Assembly: GCF_000373105.1 (NCBI RefSeq)
Contig: NZ_KB890448.1
Location: 1-59,781, forward strand
Length of the DNA: 59,781 nucleotides
Source of the DNA: Neolewinella persica DSM 23188
Lineage (GTDB): Bacteria; Bacteroidota; Bacteroidia; Chitinophagales; Saprospiraceae
Direction: 5' to 3'
Under the pieces are notes generated by a model. It worked only from the letters and a program-made list of their open reading frames with translations, was not told the DNA's origin and made no database searches. The translations under genes and the position numbers were made by a program. Positions within the stretch are counted from its first letter, which is position 1. Every line of letters begins with the position of its first letter. This document shows, in pieces, positions 16,879 through 26,121 of this stretch.

Positions 16879-16920
16879 CGCACTTGTCCCCCTACCAAGT
16901 CGCACTTGTCACCCTAACCA
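16879..16920 (+). repeat. 22-bp imperfect tandem repeat
   Basis: CGCACTTGTCCCCCTACCA (16879) and CGCACTTGTCACCCTAACCA (16901) are two units 22 bp apart. A more degenerate third unit may lie near 16855. They sit 25-70 bp upstream of the protease -7 box, a possible regulator site. Confidence 0.6.
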
Positions 16921-16946
16921 ATGCTCGAATTTGGTCTCTTCAAAAT

Positions 16947-16954
16947 TACTTTTG
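16947..16954 (+). promoter_or_regulatory. Putative -7 box TACTTTTG, C11 protease
   Basis: Perfect TAnnTTTG match, 92 bp before the ATG at 17047. A TTG lies 13 bp upstream, closer than the usual 18-20 bp. Confidence 0.45.
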
Positions 16955-17046
16955 TTCTCCCTAAGTCAACAGCCTCTAATAGAGGTTTTGGGGCCTTGCT
17001 GTCCAAGGTCGGATTCGTTCTTATCAACTCAAGAAATTCTTTTTGT

Positions 17047-19251
17047 ATGAAACAGTTTTACTTTACTTTATTGCTTGCGTTTGCGTTTGTCCTGCCACGA
17101 CAGGGATTTGCACAGCAAGCTCCTAAGCCCTGGACTTTCCTGGTCTACTTAGTGGGTGCTGACCTGGAAAGCAGGTCTAATGCTGCAACAAGAGACATCA
17201 ATGAAATGCTTGCTGTCACCAACACCAGCAACGTTAATGTGATTGTCCTGACTGGTGGAGCCAACAAAGATGATTGGCGGGACATTCGCGCCTACCAAAT
17301 GGCCAATGGCGTCCAGACTCGCATTCCCTACACCCCAGTAGGCACCGATATGGCCAACCCCCAGAACCTCACCAATTTCGTCAACTGGGCCACCCAGAAT
17401 TACCCCGCCCAGAAATACGGCATCTCGCTTTGGAACCACGGTGCAGATATTCGCGGCTTCGGTTTTGACGAATTGAGTGGAAATAATTTTACTATTCCTA
17501 CCTTAAAATCAGCATTCGCAGCCAGCACCTTTATTCAGGGTGGCGGCAAATTTGAGGTACTCGGCTTCGATGCCTGCCTTATGGCGACGATTGAGGTAGC
17601 CCAGTCGCTACAGGCGTTCGGCAAATACATGGTAGTTTCGGAGGAGACGGAACCCGGTCACGGCTGGGACTATACGCCAATTGTCCAGGCCATGCAAAAT
17701 GGTTCTGTTACCGACGGCGCTTCTTTAGGCCGCGTCATCGTGGATGGATTTCATGCACAAGCAGCTCTTTTCAACACCAAAGGGGTTACGTTATCTGTGC
17801 TTGATATGAGCGGAGTAGACTTTTTGGTCACCCAACTAGAAGCCTTATTCCAGAGGATAGGACAAGAAAACAAGATCAGAGGCTTACAACGCGCTCGCGG
17901 AAAATCCCAGGAGTTTTCCGTAAATATTACCAGACCTGAATTCTCAGAGGACATGGTTGACATTGGTGACCTATTGAATAAATTACTGATCGAAGAACCC
18001 GACCTGGGTGGTGAAATTTTCTTTGCACAGATCGGTATATCTTCCACGATCAATTACGAGCGCCACGACAACACCCGTCCGAATGCAACTGGTATGACCA
18101 TGTATTTACCGCATAACAAACTGGGTAACGACTTATATCTAAATTATTCATTGAACTCTCAGTACAACCCAATTGATTTTTCAACGGACATAAAAGGGTT
18201 CCTAACCAATACTTACGTTCCGACCGCCAAAATGGACCGTACCCCTCCTTCTGCAGCTGTGGTTAACGGTTTGTTCGAACCGGGTGGGGGAACCAGCCAG
18301 GGCCGCAGCAGTGCGGATGTATTCAGTGGTATCCGCATTACCGACCCTGAAGACCTGGAGCAGATCCAAATTGTTTTGCTGGAAGCCTTCGAGGGTAACC
18401 CCGATGAATACATTATCCTTGGCAGCACCTATCCCGATACCTTCGCGCTGGAAACGGATGGCTCGGAAACCTATGGTTACCACTGGGACGAGGCATGGTT
18501 GGGCATCAATGGATTCCCCGCCTATATCGCTGATCTGCAGTACTTCGAGTACGAGGACGATAACGGGGATCTGGTGGCCTTTACGCAAATTCAGATTCCA
18601 GCACTCCTTAACCCTACCGAAGATTCAATTGGCCAGGAGGTGATCATGACCTACGCGTATGATGATGATTTCAACATCACGCTACAGAGTATCATTCCTA
18701 CCAGTACCGGAGCGGACACGGCCCTAATTACCGCCAAAGAACGGATTACGCTAGTACCTGGAGATATCATTCAGTTGACCTACGAAAGTTTCAACGACGT
18801 GACGGATGAAGAGTTCTTCGTCATCAATGACGATGCCGTCTTCACCATCGAGACGGGTGACGAAGACCTGGAACTGGAATACTACCAATTGGAAGCGGGC
18901 GACTATTTCCTGGGCTATATTCTGACTGACCATTCCCAGAATGATACTACTATTTTCGACAGCCGCACCTTCATAGTCGAATCTTTAGCTACCAAGCCGA
19001 ATTTTATCGATAACGGAATTGAAATGTTCCCTAACCCCGCGAACCAAGTGCTGACTATCGAGAACACAAACTTTAACGGTCAGCCTTACCAAATTAGCTT
19101 GTACGACCTGATGGGACGTCAGGTTTACGCGGGTACTTTTAACCAACCGGTCGCGCAAATAACGACTTCAACTATAGCGAGCGGATACTATGCGGTCAAG
19201 CTATCGGTGGGCAACCGTGTTTTCAGCGATCGGGTTATTCTCCGCCACTAG
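17047..19251 (+). CDS. Clostripain-family (C11) cysteine protease with T9SS type-A sorting domain
   Basis: A secreted 734-aa peptidase. The signal peptide is at about 1-23 (LLLAFAFVLPRQGFAQ). The C11 domain has TFLVYLVGADLES, the catalytic histidine in SLWNHGADIRGFGFDE (His131) and the catalytic cysteine in VLGFDACLMATIEVAQ (Cys177). The middle holds beta-rich domains with acidic segments. The last about 75 residues (MFPNPANQVLTIEN, YDLMGRQVY, GYYAVKLS, ending RVILRH) are the type-A T9SS sorting domain, so it should cross the outer membrane through T9SS. An upstream in-frame ATG at 16921 precedes the promoter box, so I start at 17047. Clostripain relatives cut after Arg; that is not tested here. 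A strong terminator follows. Confidence 0.92.
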   Translation: MKQFYFTLLLAFAFVLPRQGFAQQAPKPWTFLVYLVGADLESRSNAATRDINEMLAVTNTSNVNVIVLTGGANKDDWRDIRAYQMANGVQTRIPYTPVGTDMANPQNLTNFVNWATQNYPAQKYGISLWNHGADIRGFGFDELSGNNFTIPTLKSAFAASTFIQGGGKFEVLGFDACLMATIEVAQSLQAFGKYMVVSEETEPGHGWDYTPIVQAMQNGSVTDGASLGRVIVDGFHAQAALFNTKGVTLSVLDMSGVDFLVTQLEALFQRIGQENKIRGLQRARGKSQEFSVNITRPEFSEDMVDIGDLLNKLLIEEPDLGGEIFFAQIGISSTINYERHDNTRPNATGMTMYLPHNKLGNDLYLNYSLNSQYNPIDFSTDIKGFLTNTYVPTAKMDRTPPSAAVVNGLFEPGGGTSQGRSSADVFSGIRITDPEDLEQIQIVLLEAFEGNPDEYIILGSTYPDTFALETDGSETYGYHWDEAWLGINGFPAYIADLQYFEYEDDNGDLVAFTQIQIPALLNPTEDSIGQEVIMTYAYDDDFNITLQSIIPTSTGADTALITAKERITLVPGDIIQLTYESFNDVTDEEFFVINDDAVFTIETGDEDLELEYYQLEAGDYFLGYILTDHSQNDTTIFDSRTFIVESLATKPNFIDNGIEMFPNPANQVLTIENTNFNGQPYQISLYDLMGRQVYAGTFNQPVAQITTSTIASGYYAVKLSVGNRVFSDRVILRH

Positions 19252-19289
19252 AAAAGGAGCTATTAAGTTCTGTTGATCTCAGGCCCCAC

Positions 19290-19310
19290 ATTTTAGCTTA
19301 TAGCTAAAAT
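19290..19310. repeat. ATTTTAGC/GCTAAAAT hairpin
   Basis: Perfect 8-bp stem with a 5-nt loop, between the protease stop and the strong terminator. Confidence 0.5.
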
Positions 19311-19341
19311 TAAGGACCTGATCATTAATGACTTACAAGTA

Positions 19342-19388
19342 TGGCTAGATGTGGTTCACGCAGTGGACCACGTCTAGCCATTTTTTTT
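19342..19388 (+). terminator. Rho-independent terminator of the C11 protease gene
   Basis: TGGCTAGATGTGGTTCAC pairs with GTGGACCACGTCTAGCCA (18 bp including G-T wobbles) around a GCA loop, followed by eight T. The stem is unusually long. Confidence 0.9.
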
Positions 19389-19439
19389 ATAAAGCCAGGT
19401 TCAAATTACTGAATGTTTCCAAGCATGCTGTCTGGTCAT

Positions 19440-19508
19440 CAGAAGGTGGCATTAGTTTTCAGGAGGACATTCCGTCGTCCACAGTTAACCAATTGTCAAC
19501 GGTGATGG
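19440..19508 (-). pseudogene. Frameshifted fragment of a second nucleotidyltransferase gene
   Basis: Read on the minus strand, this segment gives VDNW, then after a one-base frame change CGRRNVLLKTNATF. This corresponds to NWFDCGRRDVLLKTNATF in the intact enzyme (gene at 15457-16455, nucleotides about 15756-15821). Nucleotide identity by eye is roughly 78% with one deleted base. The homology stops at a GCAATGG-like word and continues directly into the 53-bp segment found downstream of the intact gene's start, where GCAATGG also occurs (15818 and 16545). That is the signature of a duplicated gene shortened by deletion between short direct repeats. Confidence 0.8.
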
Positions 19509-19557
19509 AAGCGTTTGTTTGCACCCACATCCCTTCCCTGCACCTGCGGCCCCGCCC
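19505..19557 (+). repeat. Second copy of the 53-bp segment
   Basis: Identical to 16548-16600, including its 18-bp repeat copy. Perfect identity next to a diverged pseudogene suggests gene conversion, recent copying or selection on this segment. Confidence 0.9.
19539..19556 (+). repeat. 18-bp dispersed repeat, copy 7
   Basis: It reads TGCACCTGCGGCCCCGCC. The GGC end faces the 3' end of the minus-strand gene at 19687. Confidence 0.85.
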
Positions 19558-19686
19558 ATATATACCACACCAGGAACCATACAGGGGAAGATCCGCTGAT
19601 CGAAATCGGAATCCTCTAATTTTAGTTAGTTCCCCGTCTGCCTTCGCCGGCCGGGAAGCATCGGTACCTGACAGCGCACCAGGGCA

Positions 19687-19983
19687 TCATTTTGCCACCC
19701 ATTCCTCGCCCTGATACGTCCAACCTCCCTTAACTTTCTTCCACTTGCCAGGAACGTACTTAAACCCAGGCCGTTTTTTTACTTCCCGTGCCGGCAGGTA
19801 AGTATAAGCACCGTCTTTGATGGCCCAACCAGCCTTCGTCATCATACAGCAATTACCTGGTTGGGGTAATTCCCGCTTGGCAAAAGCAGCGGGCACTTCT
19901 GGGCGTTCTTTCACGACCAGCTGTGCCGAAGCCGTTGCCAGCGTGAATAGGAAGAGACAAGCGGTAATAATTGATTTGAGCAT
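19687..19983 (-). CDS. Small secreted protein, unknown
   Basis: A 98-aa product. The signal peptide is at about 1-19 (LKSIITACLFLFTLATASAQ), followed by a mature domain of about 78 residues with a CC pair (GNCCMMTKAG). A Trp/Tyr/Gly-rich end (YVPGKWKKVKGGWTYQGEEW) recalls short W-x-P-G wrap motifs of envelope proteins. The ATG at 19983 is chosen because it directly precedes the signal peptide; an in-frame ATG at 20163 would add 60 unlikely residues. It lies downstream of the metal cluster but behind that cluster's terminator, so it is probably transcribed separately. The function is unknown. Confidence 0.7.
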   Translation of the reverse strand: MLKSIITACLFLFTLATASAQLVVKERPEVPAAFAKRELPQPGNCCMMTKAGWAIKDGAYTYLPAREVKKRPGFKYVPGKWKKVKGGWTYQGEEWVAK

Positions 19984-20146
19984 GGCAGCAAAAGGGGATA
20001 AGCAGTCAGAAAAATTCCGGAGGATAAAATTAGGTGATGATGGTATAACCTTTGAGAAAGCAAGGATATTTTCCAGGGCATGTCCTTTGAATTGCCCCAA
20101 TGATAATTTGTTACCCCAAAAAAGCAAGTACCTTTTCGTGGCAAAG

Positions 20147-20184
20147 AAAAATCCCACCCCCAAATCAATGTTCGGGGGTGGGAT
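20147..20184 (-). terminator. Terminator of the HYC/CC/PP-TonB-HMA cluster
   Basis: ATCCCACCCCC (20151-20161) pairs perfectly with GGGGGTGGGAT (20174-20184). On the minus strand TTTTT follows, and on the plus strand a run of seven T follows, so it could act in both directions. It lies 30 bp beyond the HMA stop codon. Confidence 0.88.
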
Positions 20185-20213
20185 ATTTTTTTGTGCTAAA
20201 AACGGTAGGAAAT

Positions 20214-20585
20214 CTACTCGACTACTTTTTTAGCACAACAGGCACCTGCAGCTTCCTTAGCGCAGGCTTCCTTAGGCTTACAACAAGCGGCGAGCGCTTC
20301 CTGTGCCTTTGGGCGGGCGGGTACGTCGTCAGCATTGTAGCCCGTGTTGGCGATGGCCTGACGCAGCGTAGCAGCATCGAGTACCTTGTCGTCATACTTG
20401 ATTTTCACCTTCTTGGTGACCAGGTCAAGTTCGGCCGACTTCACCCCTTCAAGAGCCGTAAGGCTGGCCTCGATACTGGTCTTGCACATGCCACAAATAG
20501 CATTGGTTTGAATGATGATTTTTTCTGTTGGTGCTGCCATGGCGATAAAGCCGAAAAGAGCAACGAAAAGGATTAATTGACGCAT
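20214..20585 (-). CDS. Secreted heavy-metal-associated (HMA) domain protein
   Basis: A 123-aa exported metal carrier. The signal peptide is at about 1-18 (LILFVALFGFIAMAAP), then an HMA ferredoxin-like domain with the metal-binding Cys-x-x-Cys as NAICGMCKTSIE (Cys31, Cys34) and LEGVKSAELDL. The C-terminal tail is very cysteine-rich (AACCKPKEACAKEAAGACC), probably a second metal site. The fold binds Cu(I) or similar soft metals, here in the periplasm or outside the cell. It is the last gene of a minus-strand cluster after the TonB receptor, separated by a large inverted repeat, and is followed by a strong terminator. Which metal it binds is not determined. Confidence 0.88.
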   Translation of the reverse strand: MRQLILFVALFGFIAMAAPTEKIIIQTNAICGMCKTSIEASLTALEGVKSAELDLVTKKVKIKYDDKVLDAATLRQAIANTGYNADDVPARPKAQEALAACCKPKEACAKEAAGACCAKKVVE

Positions 20586-20669
20586 GGGTATTTGAAATTT
20601 ATGGTTAAAGATAAGAAGAGTTTAGAAAAAATGTAAAAGAAGCTTACTGATTAAGAGGAGTTTAACGGG

Positions 20670-20794
20670 TCGCTGCGCTCAGGTTGCAGGTTGCAGGTTG
20701 CAGGATTCGCTGCGCTCAGGTTGCAGGTTGCAGGTTGCAGGTTGCAACCACTGCAACCCTTGCAACTTGCAACCTGCAACCTGCAACCTGCAAC
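20670..20794. repeat. Composite heptamer inverted repeat (CGCTGCGCTC + GGTTGCA units)
   Basis: The left arm has two CGCTGCGCTCAGGTTGCAGG blocks followed by GGTTGCA units in 7-bp phase. The right arm has the complementary CTGCAAC units up to the TonB stop codon. The arms can fold into a long hairpin between the TonB and HMA genes. The same composite unit recurs at 59.55 kb. Confidence 0.85.
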
Positions 20795-23113
20795 TCACTT
20801 CAACGTCCACCGAACCCCAGCATATGCCCGGGCACCGAAGATCGGTTGGTAGACCTGGGTGGCATCGAAATAGCCGCCGTCAAACGGTTCCCAGGCGCCG
20901 ATGATGGCGTCCCGCTGCCGGCGATTGGTCAGGTTTTCGCCACCAAAGTAAAACTCGGTTTTAGCATTAGCGACGTAGGTCAGGTTCAGACTCAGCAGGC
21001 CGAAGGCCGGCGACGTTTGCGGGTGCGGCAGGAAAATATCTTCAGGAACCTGATCGAAGTCGATCAGCCGTTGCTCCCCTACCCACTGGTAATTGAGGTG
21101 TGCTTTAAAACGTGCACCGTCGTAACCCACCGTTGCGAGGGCCCGATGACGAGGCGTCAGTGGAACATCCCGCAGGCCATTCGTCGCGTAAGTCTGCTTT
21201 ACGTCCTGGTACTTATATGCCAGTTTCACATCGATCAGCGGTAATATCTCATAATTGACGCTAAAAAGCAGGCTGTTGGCATAGCTGGCACCATCCAACT
21301 GGTACAACCTCAGGTTAGCAAGCTCCTGTTCAGCATCGACGATTACCTGGTTTTGAAATTCTGTGCGAAACACATCCAGCACTACCTGCATTTCCCGGCC
21401 TTTGACGATAAAGTCCCGGGTAAGATTAATGCCGTAATTCCAGGCAGTTTCCAGGCCAAGGAAGCCTGGGTTCTCTGCCGAAAGACCAGTATCCGACTCG
21501 TTACCGACAATAATCTCCCGGCTGCTGGGCAGCCAGTTCAGGTTATCAACCAACAGGTTTGGTGAACGCCAGCCCCGCCCGGCGCTCAACCGGATGGCCG
21601 TAGCTTCGTTGGGGTTATACTTCAAGTTCACCCGGGGGCTGAATTGATCTCCGCCAAGATTATGCCGGTCGGCCCGCAAACCAAGGATGGCCGTAAATGC
21701 GCGGAACGAAGCGCCTTCTTTAGCTTCCTCCCAACGGAAAGTGTACTCCCCGGAAACGCCTACGGTAGACTCCCCGCGGCTAAAGTCGCGGGAACCCAAC
21801 GTCTCCGTAAAATCATCCATACGGGCGATACCACCCAGCGCCAGCTGGTGATTTTCGTTTCCGATTTGCGTATGGTACAGACCATTGAAATAACCCGATC
21901 GTTGCGTGCCACGATGGAATTCCCCTCCGTACTGGTTGTTCAGCTTGTGAAACGAGCCACTGTAAATTAGTCCAATAGATTGGTGTGGCTTGGCAAAACC
22001 GTAGTACCCCGTTTTACCCCATACTTCCAGGCTTTGATTGTCTTGTTCGATGATGTATGGATTAAGGGTCGGCTGGCCGTGGTCATGCACATTCTGCTGG
22101 CCGCCACTCCTCCGATCCTTTACCCCCAGAATATTCCACTGGCCTTCCCAATTGTCCGTCCCACGGCGGAACAGACGCAGCAAACCAACACCGGTACGCC
22201 GATCAGGCATGTCCTTAAAACGATCAAAGTCGAAGTCGTGCTTATTTTCCGTGAGGCTGGCATGGGCTGCAGCACCCAACCACAATGTAGGGGAGATTTG
22301 GTGGTTCATCAGCACATTGGCTTCTCCCCTACCCTGGCTCCCGGCAAAGAGGTTTACGTACAACTTCGGCCCATGGGGAGGCTTGATGAGTTCGGTATTA
22401 ATCTCCCCGGTGATTCCCTGAGCACCATTTTCGAGGGAGCCGCTTCCTTTCCCGATCTGAATGCCTTCTACCCAGGGGCCAGGAATGAGGTCAAGCGCAA
22501 AGGGGCTGGCCAATCCATCGAGCATTGGCCTTTTCTCCAGGGTGAGTTGTGTGTAGTTCCCCTTCAGCCCCAGGACCTGAATTTCCCGACGACCGGTCAG
22601 TGGGTCCCCGTAAGTAAGGTCCACCACCGGGCTGTTTTCAAAACTCTCCGCCAGACTGCAGCAGGGAGCCTTGCGAAGTTCCTTACTGGAGATGGATTCT
22701 ATGTTCCGGCTATTTAGCAGAGAAGCGGAGCGGCCGTTATCACGGGCAGTAACTTCAACTGCATCGAGAGAAGTGCCTGCTTCGGTCAGGACGACGTTGA
22801 GGGGGAAGGTAAGCGTATCAAGCCAGAATTCACGGGTGGTAAAGCCGAGGTAGGAAATGCGAAAGCGGTCCTTACCCGCTACATTGTCCAGGTAAAACTT
22901 GCCTTCGGCATCAACAGTTGTACCGCCACCCTCGAGCCAACTGACGGTGGCACCGGTCATGAAATAATCGTCCTCGTCAACTACATCACCATGGATTTGA
23001 GCAGTTAAGAAGTAGGGAAAAAGTAGAATAAAAGCGAAGAGATTCAGCAACTTAGGGCGCGGCCGCAGGTGCAGTGAAAGCTCGTTGAAGAGCAGGGGTC
23101 GAAGAACAAACAT
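20795..23113 (-). CDS. TonB-dependent outer-membrane receptor (probable metal uptake)
   Basis: A 772-aa TonB-dependent receptor. The N-terminus carries a signal peptide (LLNLFAFILLFPYFLTAQ, to about 41). A carboxypeptidase-regulatory-like beta-sandwich follows (about 42-120, ending VNVVLTEAGTSLD), then the plug domain (CCSLAESFENSPVVDL, GLKGNYTQLTLEKRP, IQIGKGSGSLENGAQGITGEIN) and a 22-strand barrel with the ending YAGVRWTLK. Residues 13-20 (SLHLRPRP) are encoded by an 18-bp dispersed repeat and provide the positive n-region of the signal peptide; the true start may therefore be downstream and non-ATG. It is flanked by HYC/CC/PP and HMA genes, which points to metal (possibly copper) uptake. 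The substrate is inferred only. Confidence 0.92.
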   Translation of the reverse strand: MFVLRPLLFNELSLHLRPRPKLLNLFAFILLFPYFLTAQIHGDVVDEDDYFMTGATVSWLEGGGTTVDAEGKFYLDNVAGKDRFRISYLGFTTREFWLDTLTFPLNVVLTEAGTSLDAVEVTARDNGRSASLLNSRNIESISSKELRKAPCCSLAESFENSPVVDLTYGDPLTGRREIQVLGLKGNYTQLTLEKRPMLDGLASPFALDLIPGPWVEGIQIGKGSGSLENGAQGITGEINTELIKPPHGPKLYVNLFAGSQGRGEANVLMNHQISPTLWLGAAAHASLTENKHDFDFDRFKDMPDRRTGVGLLRLFRRGTDNWEGQWNILGVKDRRSGGQQNVHDHGQPTLNPYIIEQDNQSLEVWGKTGYYGFAKPHQSIGLIYSGSFHKLNNQYGGEFHRGTQRSGYFNGLYHTQIGNENHQLALGGIARMDDFTETLGSRDFSRGESTVGVSGEYTFRWEEAKEGASFRAFTAILGLRADRHNLGGDQFSPRVNLKYNPNEATAIRLSAGRGWRSPNLLVDNLNWLPSSREIIVGNESDTGLSAENPGFLGLETAWNYGINLTRDFIVKGREMQVVLDVFRTEFQNQVIVDAEQELANLRLYQLDGASYANSLLFSVNYEILPLIDVKLAYKYQDVKQTYATNGLRDVPLTPRHRALATVGYDGARFKAHLNYQWVGEQRLIDFDQVPEDIFLPHPQTSPAFGLLSLNLTYVANAKTEFYFGGENLTNRRQRDAIIGAWEPFDGGYFDATQVYQPIFGARAYAGVRWTLK
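23056..23073 (-). repeat. 18-bp dispersed repeat, copy 8 (in TonB N-terminus)
   Basis: It reads TGCACCTGCGGCCGCGCC on the minus strand, an exact consensus match, in frame at codons 14-19 of the TonB receptor reading frame (LHLRPR). Confidence 0.85.
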
Positions 23114-23190
23114 TGGATAAGTTGATTTAGCATTGAATATGACATTGACGGTTCGTTCGGCCAGCTGGGCCGAAGCAAATCAATGTTCCG

Positions 23191-23661
23191 CTAAATCAAA
23201 AAGGTTTGGTGGGCCACCAACAGCTCGCGACCGCCGTACCGGGGCGGAGGATCTGGCCCGCGGATGAGCATAATGCTTACACGCTCTACCTCAGGTAGTT
23301 GCTGCCAATAGGGAGCGCCCGGTAAAGCGACTAACGTGGTACCATCTACGTTCCAATCAGAGAGTTCGTGGACAAAGTCCACGTCCAGTTGAGCGACAAT
23401 GGTTTCTTCATTTCCGCAACCATGCTTATCCTCTATCGATTGGCAAGCATCCGTAGCCAGGCAACAGGCCGACTTAACCTCAGCCACGAGTGCCTTCGGT
23501 GCTTCCTCATGCTCGCATTCATGGTCCTGCATGGATATGCTCAACCACTGCTCGCCTTTACACAGGCAGTAGACCCGTTGCAACGGCAAACCTATGCTAA
23601 CAACCAATAAATAGATCGTTAACCAGGGAGAAAACCGCCTTGCAAGATTACGAATTGGCAT
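23191..23661 (-). CDS. HYC/CC/PP-type small Cys-rich protein
   Basis: A 156-aa protein with an N-terminal hydrophobic segment (about 12-30, WLTIYLLVVSIGLPLQ). It has a Cys/His-rich extracytoplasmic part: VYCLCKGEQ, DHECEHEE, a KSACCLATDAC pair, DKHGCG, and a late RGPDPPPRYG. This spacing of an HYC-like motif (VYC here), CC and PP matches the small Bacteroidota family named for those motifs, which is usually found beside TonB receptors and HMA proteins as here. A metal-handling role is inferred. The TATCTTTG box ends 4 bp before this ATG, and no internal ATG fits, so a leaderless message is likely. Confidence 0.8.
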   Translation of the reverse strand: MPIRNLARRFSPWLTIYLLVVSIGLPLQRVYCLCKGEQWLSISMQDHECEHEEAPKALVAEVKSACCLATDACQSIEDKHGCGNEETIVAQLDVDFVHELSDWNVDGTTLVALPGAPYWQQLPEVERVSIMLIRGPDPPPRYGGRELLVAHQTFLI

Positions 23662-23665
23662 TCGG

Positions 23666-23673
23666 CAAAGATA
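23666..23673 (-). promoter_or_regulatory. -7 box TATCTTTG, metal cluster
   Basis: Perfect TAnnTTTG on the minus strand followed by CCGA and ATG. A TTG lies 24 bp further upstream, longer than usual. Confidence 0.6.
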
Positions 23674-23907
23674 GTATTATCGGAGGGTAAATGCGCCCAA
23701 TAAATAGTTAACGCATGGAACAATCCCAAGGTTGTTCGCCGGCTACAGCAGGCTTACATAATGGTCGAAACCGACCAACGGATACTTTTCCGGGTGTATA
23801 GAAGGGGCAGAAACGGCAAAACCCGTCTGACGGCATGAGAGAGCAAAGCTTCCTAAAATTTTCTCTGCCCTGCCCCGATAGCTATCGGACCGCCAAGCTG
23901 ATGACAA
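23674..23907. other. Spacer between the metal cluster and the atp genes
   Basis: About 230 bp, no gene seen. It contains the perfect palindrome CCGATAGCTATCGG at 23875-23888, which recurs in near form at 48904-48921. Confidence 0.5.
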
Positions 23908-23942
23908 CAAAAATCCCCGACCAGCGCAAGCTGATCAGGGAT
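23908..23942 (-). terminator. Terminator of atpD-atpC
   Basis: On the minus strand ATCCCTGATCAGC pairs with GCTGGTCGGGGAT across a 4-nt loop (one mismatch and G-T pairs), followed by TTTTTGTT. It lies 34 bp beyond the atpC stop. Confidence 0.85.
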
Positions 23943-23976
23943 CAATATTTCGTGAGTGCAACTTAGTGAGCAAATA

Positions 23977-24285
23977 CTATCGTATGTTGCGAGCGCCCTG
24001 TACCAGCAGGTTTACTTCATTATTGAGGACTTCGACGAAACCCTGATCAATAGTAAAAGTGAGGGACCGTGCGCCGGAACCTTCAGCCGCTTCATTAGCG
24101 TCTTCGTCGTAGAGCATATAAGCACCACCTGCCGTTTCAAGCGTCACTTTGCCTTCAGACAATGCGGAAACCAACGGTGCGTGATTGTTCAGCAGTTGGA
24201 AAGAACCTTCAACGCCGGGCAAGCTCACACTCGTGATGGAGCCGGAGAAGATGGTGCAATCGGGGGTTAGAACGGAAATGGTCAT
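23977..24285 (-). CDS. atpC: F1Fo ATP synthase epsilon subunit
   Basis: A 102-aa epsilon subunit of F1. The beta-sandwich domain is seen in MTISVLTPDCTIFSG, VEGSFQLLNNHAPLVSAL and a later FTIDQGFVEVLNNEVNLLV. The C-terminal helical hairpin found in many epsilon subunits is missing, as is usual in Bacteroidota, so ATP-linked inhibition by that hairpin is not expected. It follows atpD with an 82-bp gap filled by an octamer inverted repeat, and a terminator follows. The other F1Fo genes are not in the window. Confidence 0.93.
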   Translation of the reverse strand: MTISVLTPDCTIFSGSITSVSLPGVEGSFQLLNNHAPLVSALSEGKVTLETAGGAYMLYDEDANEAAEGSGARSLTFTIDQGFVEVLNNEVNLLVQGARNIR

Positions 24286-24286
24286 A

Positions 24287-24366
24287 TTGGACTATTAGTC
24301 TGTTGGACTATTGGTCTGTTGGTGCAAAGGCCTAATAGACCAATAGAACAACAGACCAATAGACTA
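24287..24366. repeat. Octamer-phased inverted repeat between atpD and atpC
   Basis: The left arm carries ATTAGTCT GTTGGACT ATTGGTCT GTTGGTGC in 8-bp phase. The right arm carries ACCAATAG AACAACAG ACCAATAG ACTAATTA. The arms are complementary around GCAAAGGCC and fill nearly the whole gap. Confidence 0.85.
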
Positions 24367-24367
24367 A

Positions 24368-26017
<1,650 letters not shown>

Positions 26018-26121
26018 TCAATAGCAGGCAACTTCAGGGGTAATTGCCCTCAGGCATTCGCTTTCTCTACGGGAAACTAGTGGCTTGTCTCACCCCCCCC
26101 TACCAGCCTTAGACACAATGA

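Larger units (their letters stand above)
16510..17046. other. Intergenic region upstream of the C11 protease gene
   Basis: It contains repeat copy 6, a 53-bp segment repeated exactly at 19505-19557, a 22-bp imperfect tandem repeat and a promoter box. No ORF here looks coding. Confidence 0.5.

Noticed and set aside
16548..16964. 138-aa ORF upstream of the C11 protease gene
   Set aside because: It runs through repeat DNA and the promoter, and its composition is not coding-like.
16921..17046. Longer start for the C11 protease
   Set aside because: The extension precedes and includes the -7 box; the ATG at 17047 directly opens a signal peptide.
19984..20163. Longer start for the small secreted protein
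   Set aside because: The added 60 residues overlap the metal-cluster terminator; the ATG at 19983 begins a proper signal peptide.
20670..20794. CRISPR array
   Set aside because: The repeats are 7-bp words in unbroken phase with inverted arms; there are no unique spacers of constant length and no cas genes in the window.
21980..22717. 245-aa plus-strand ORF opposite the TonB receptor
   Set aside because: It is an antisense shadow, with no signal peptide, no family motifs and a certain gene on the other strand.
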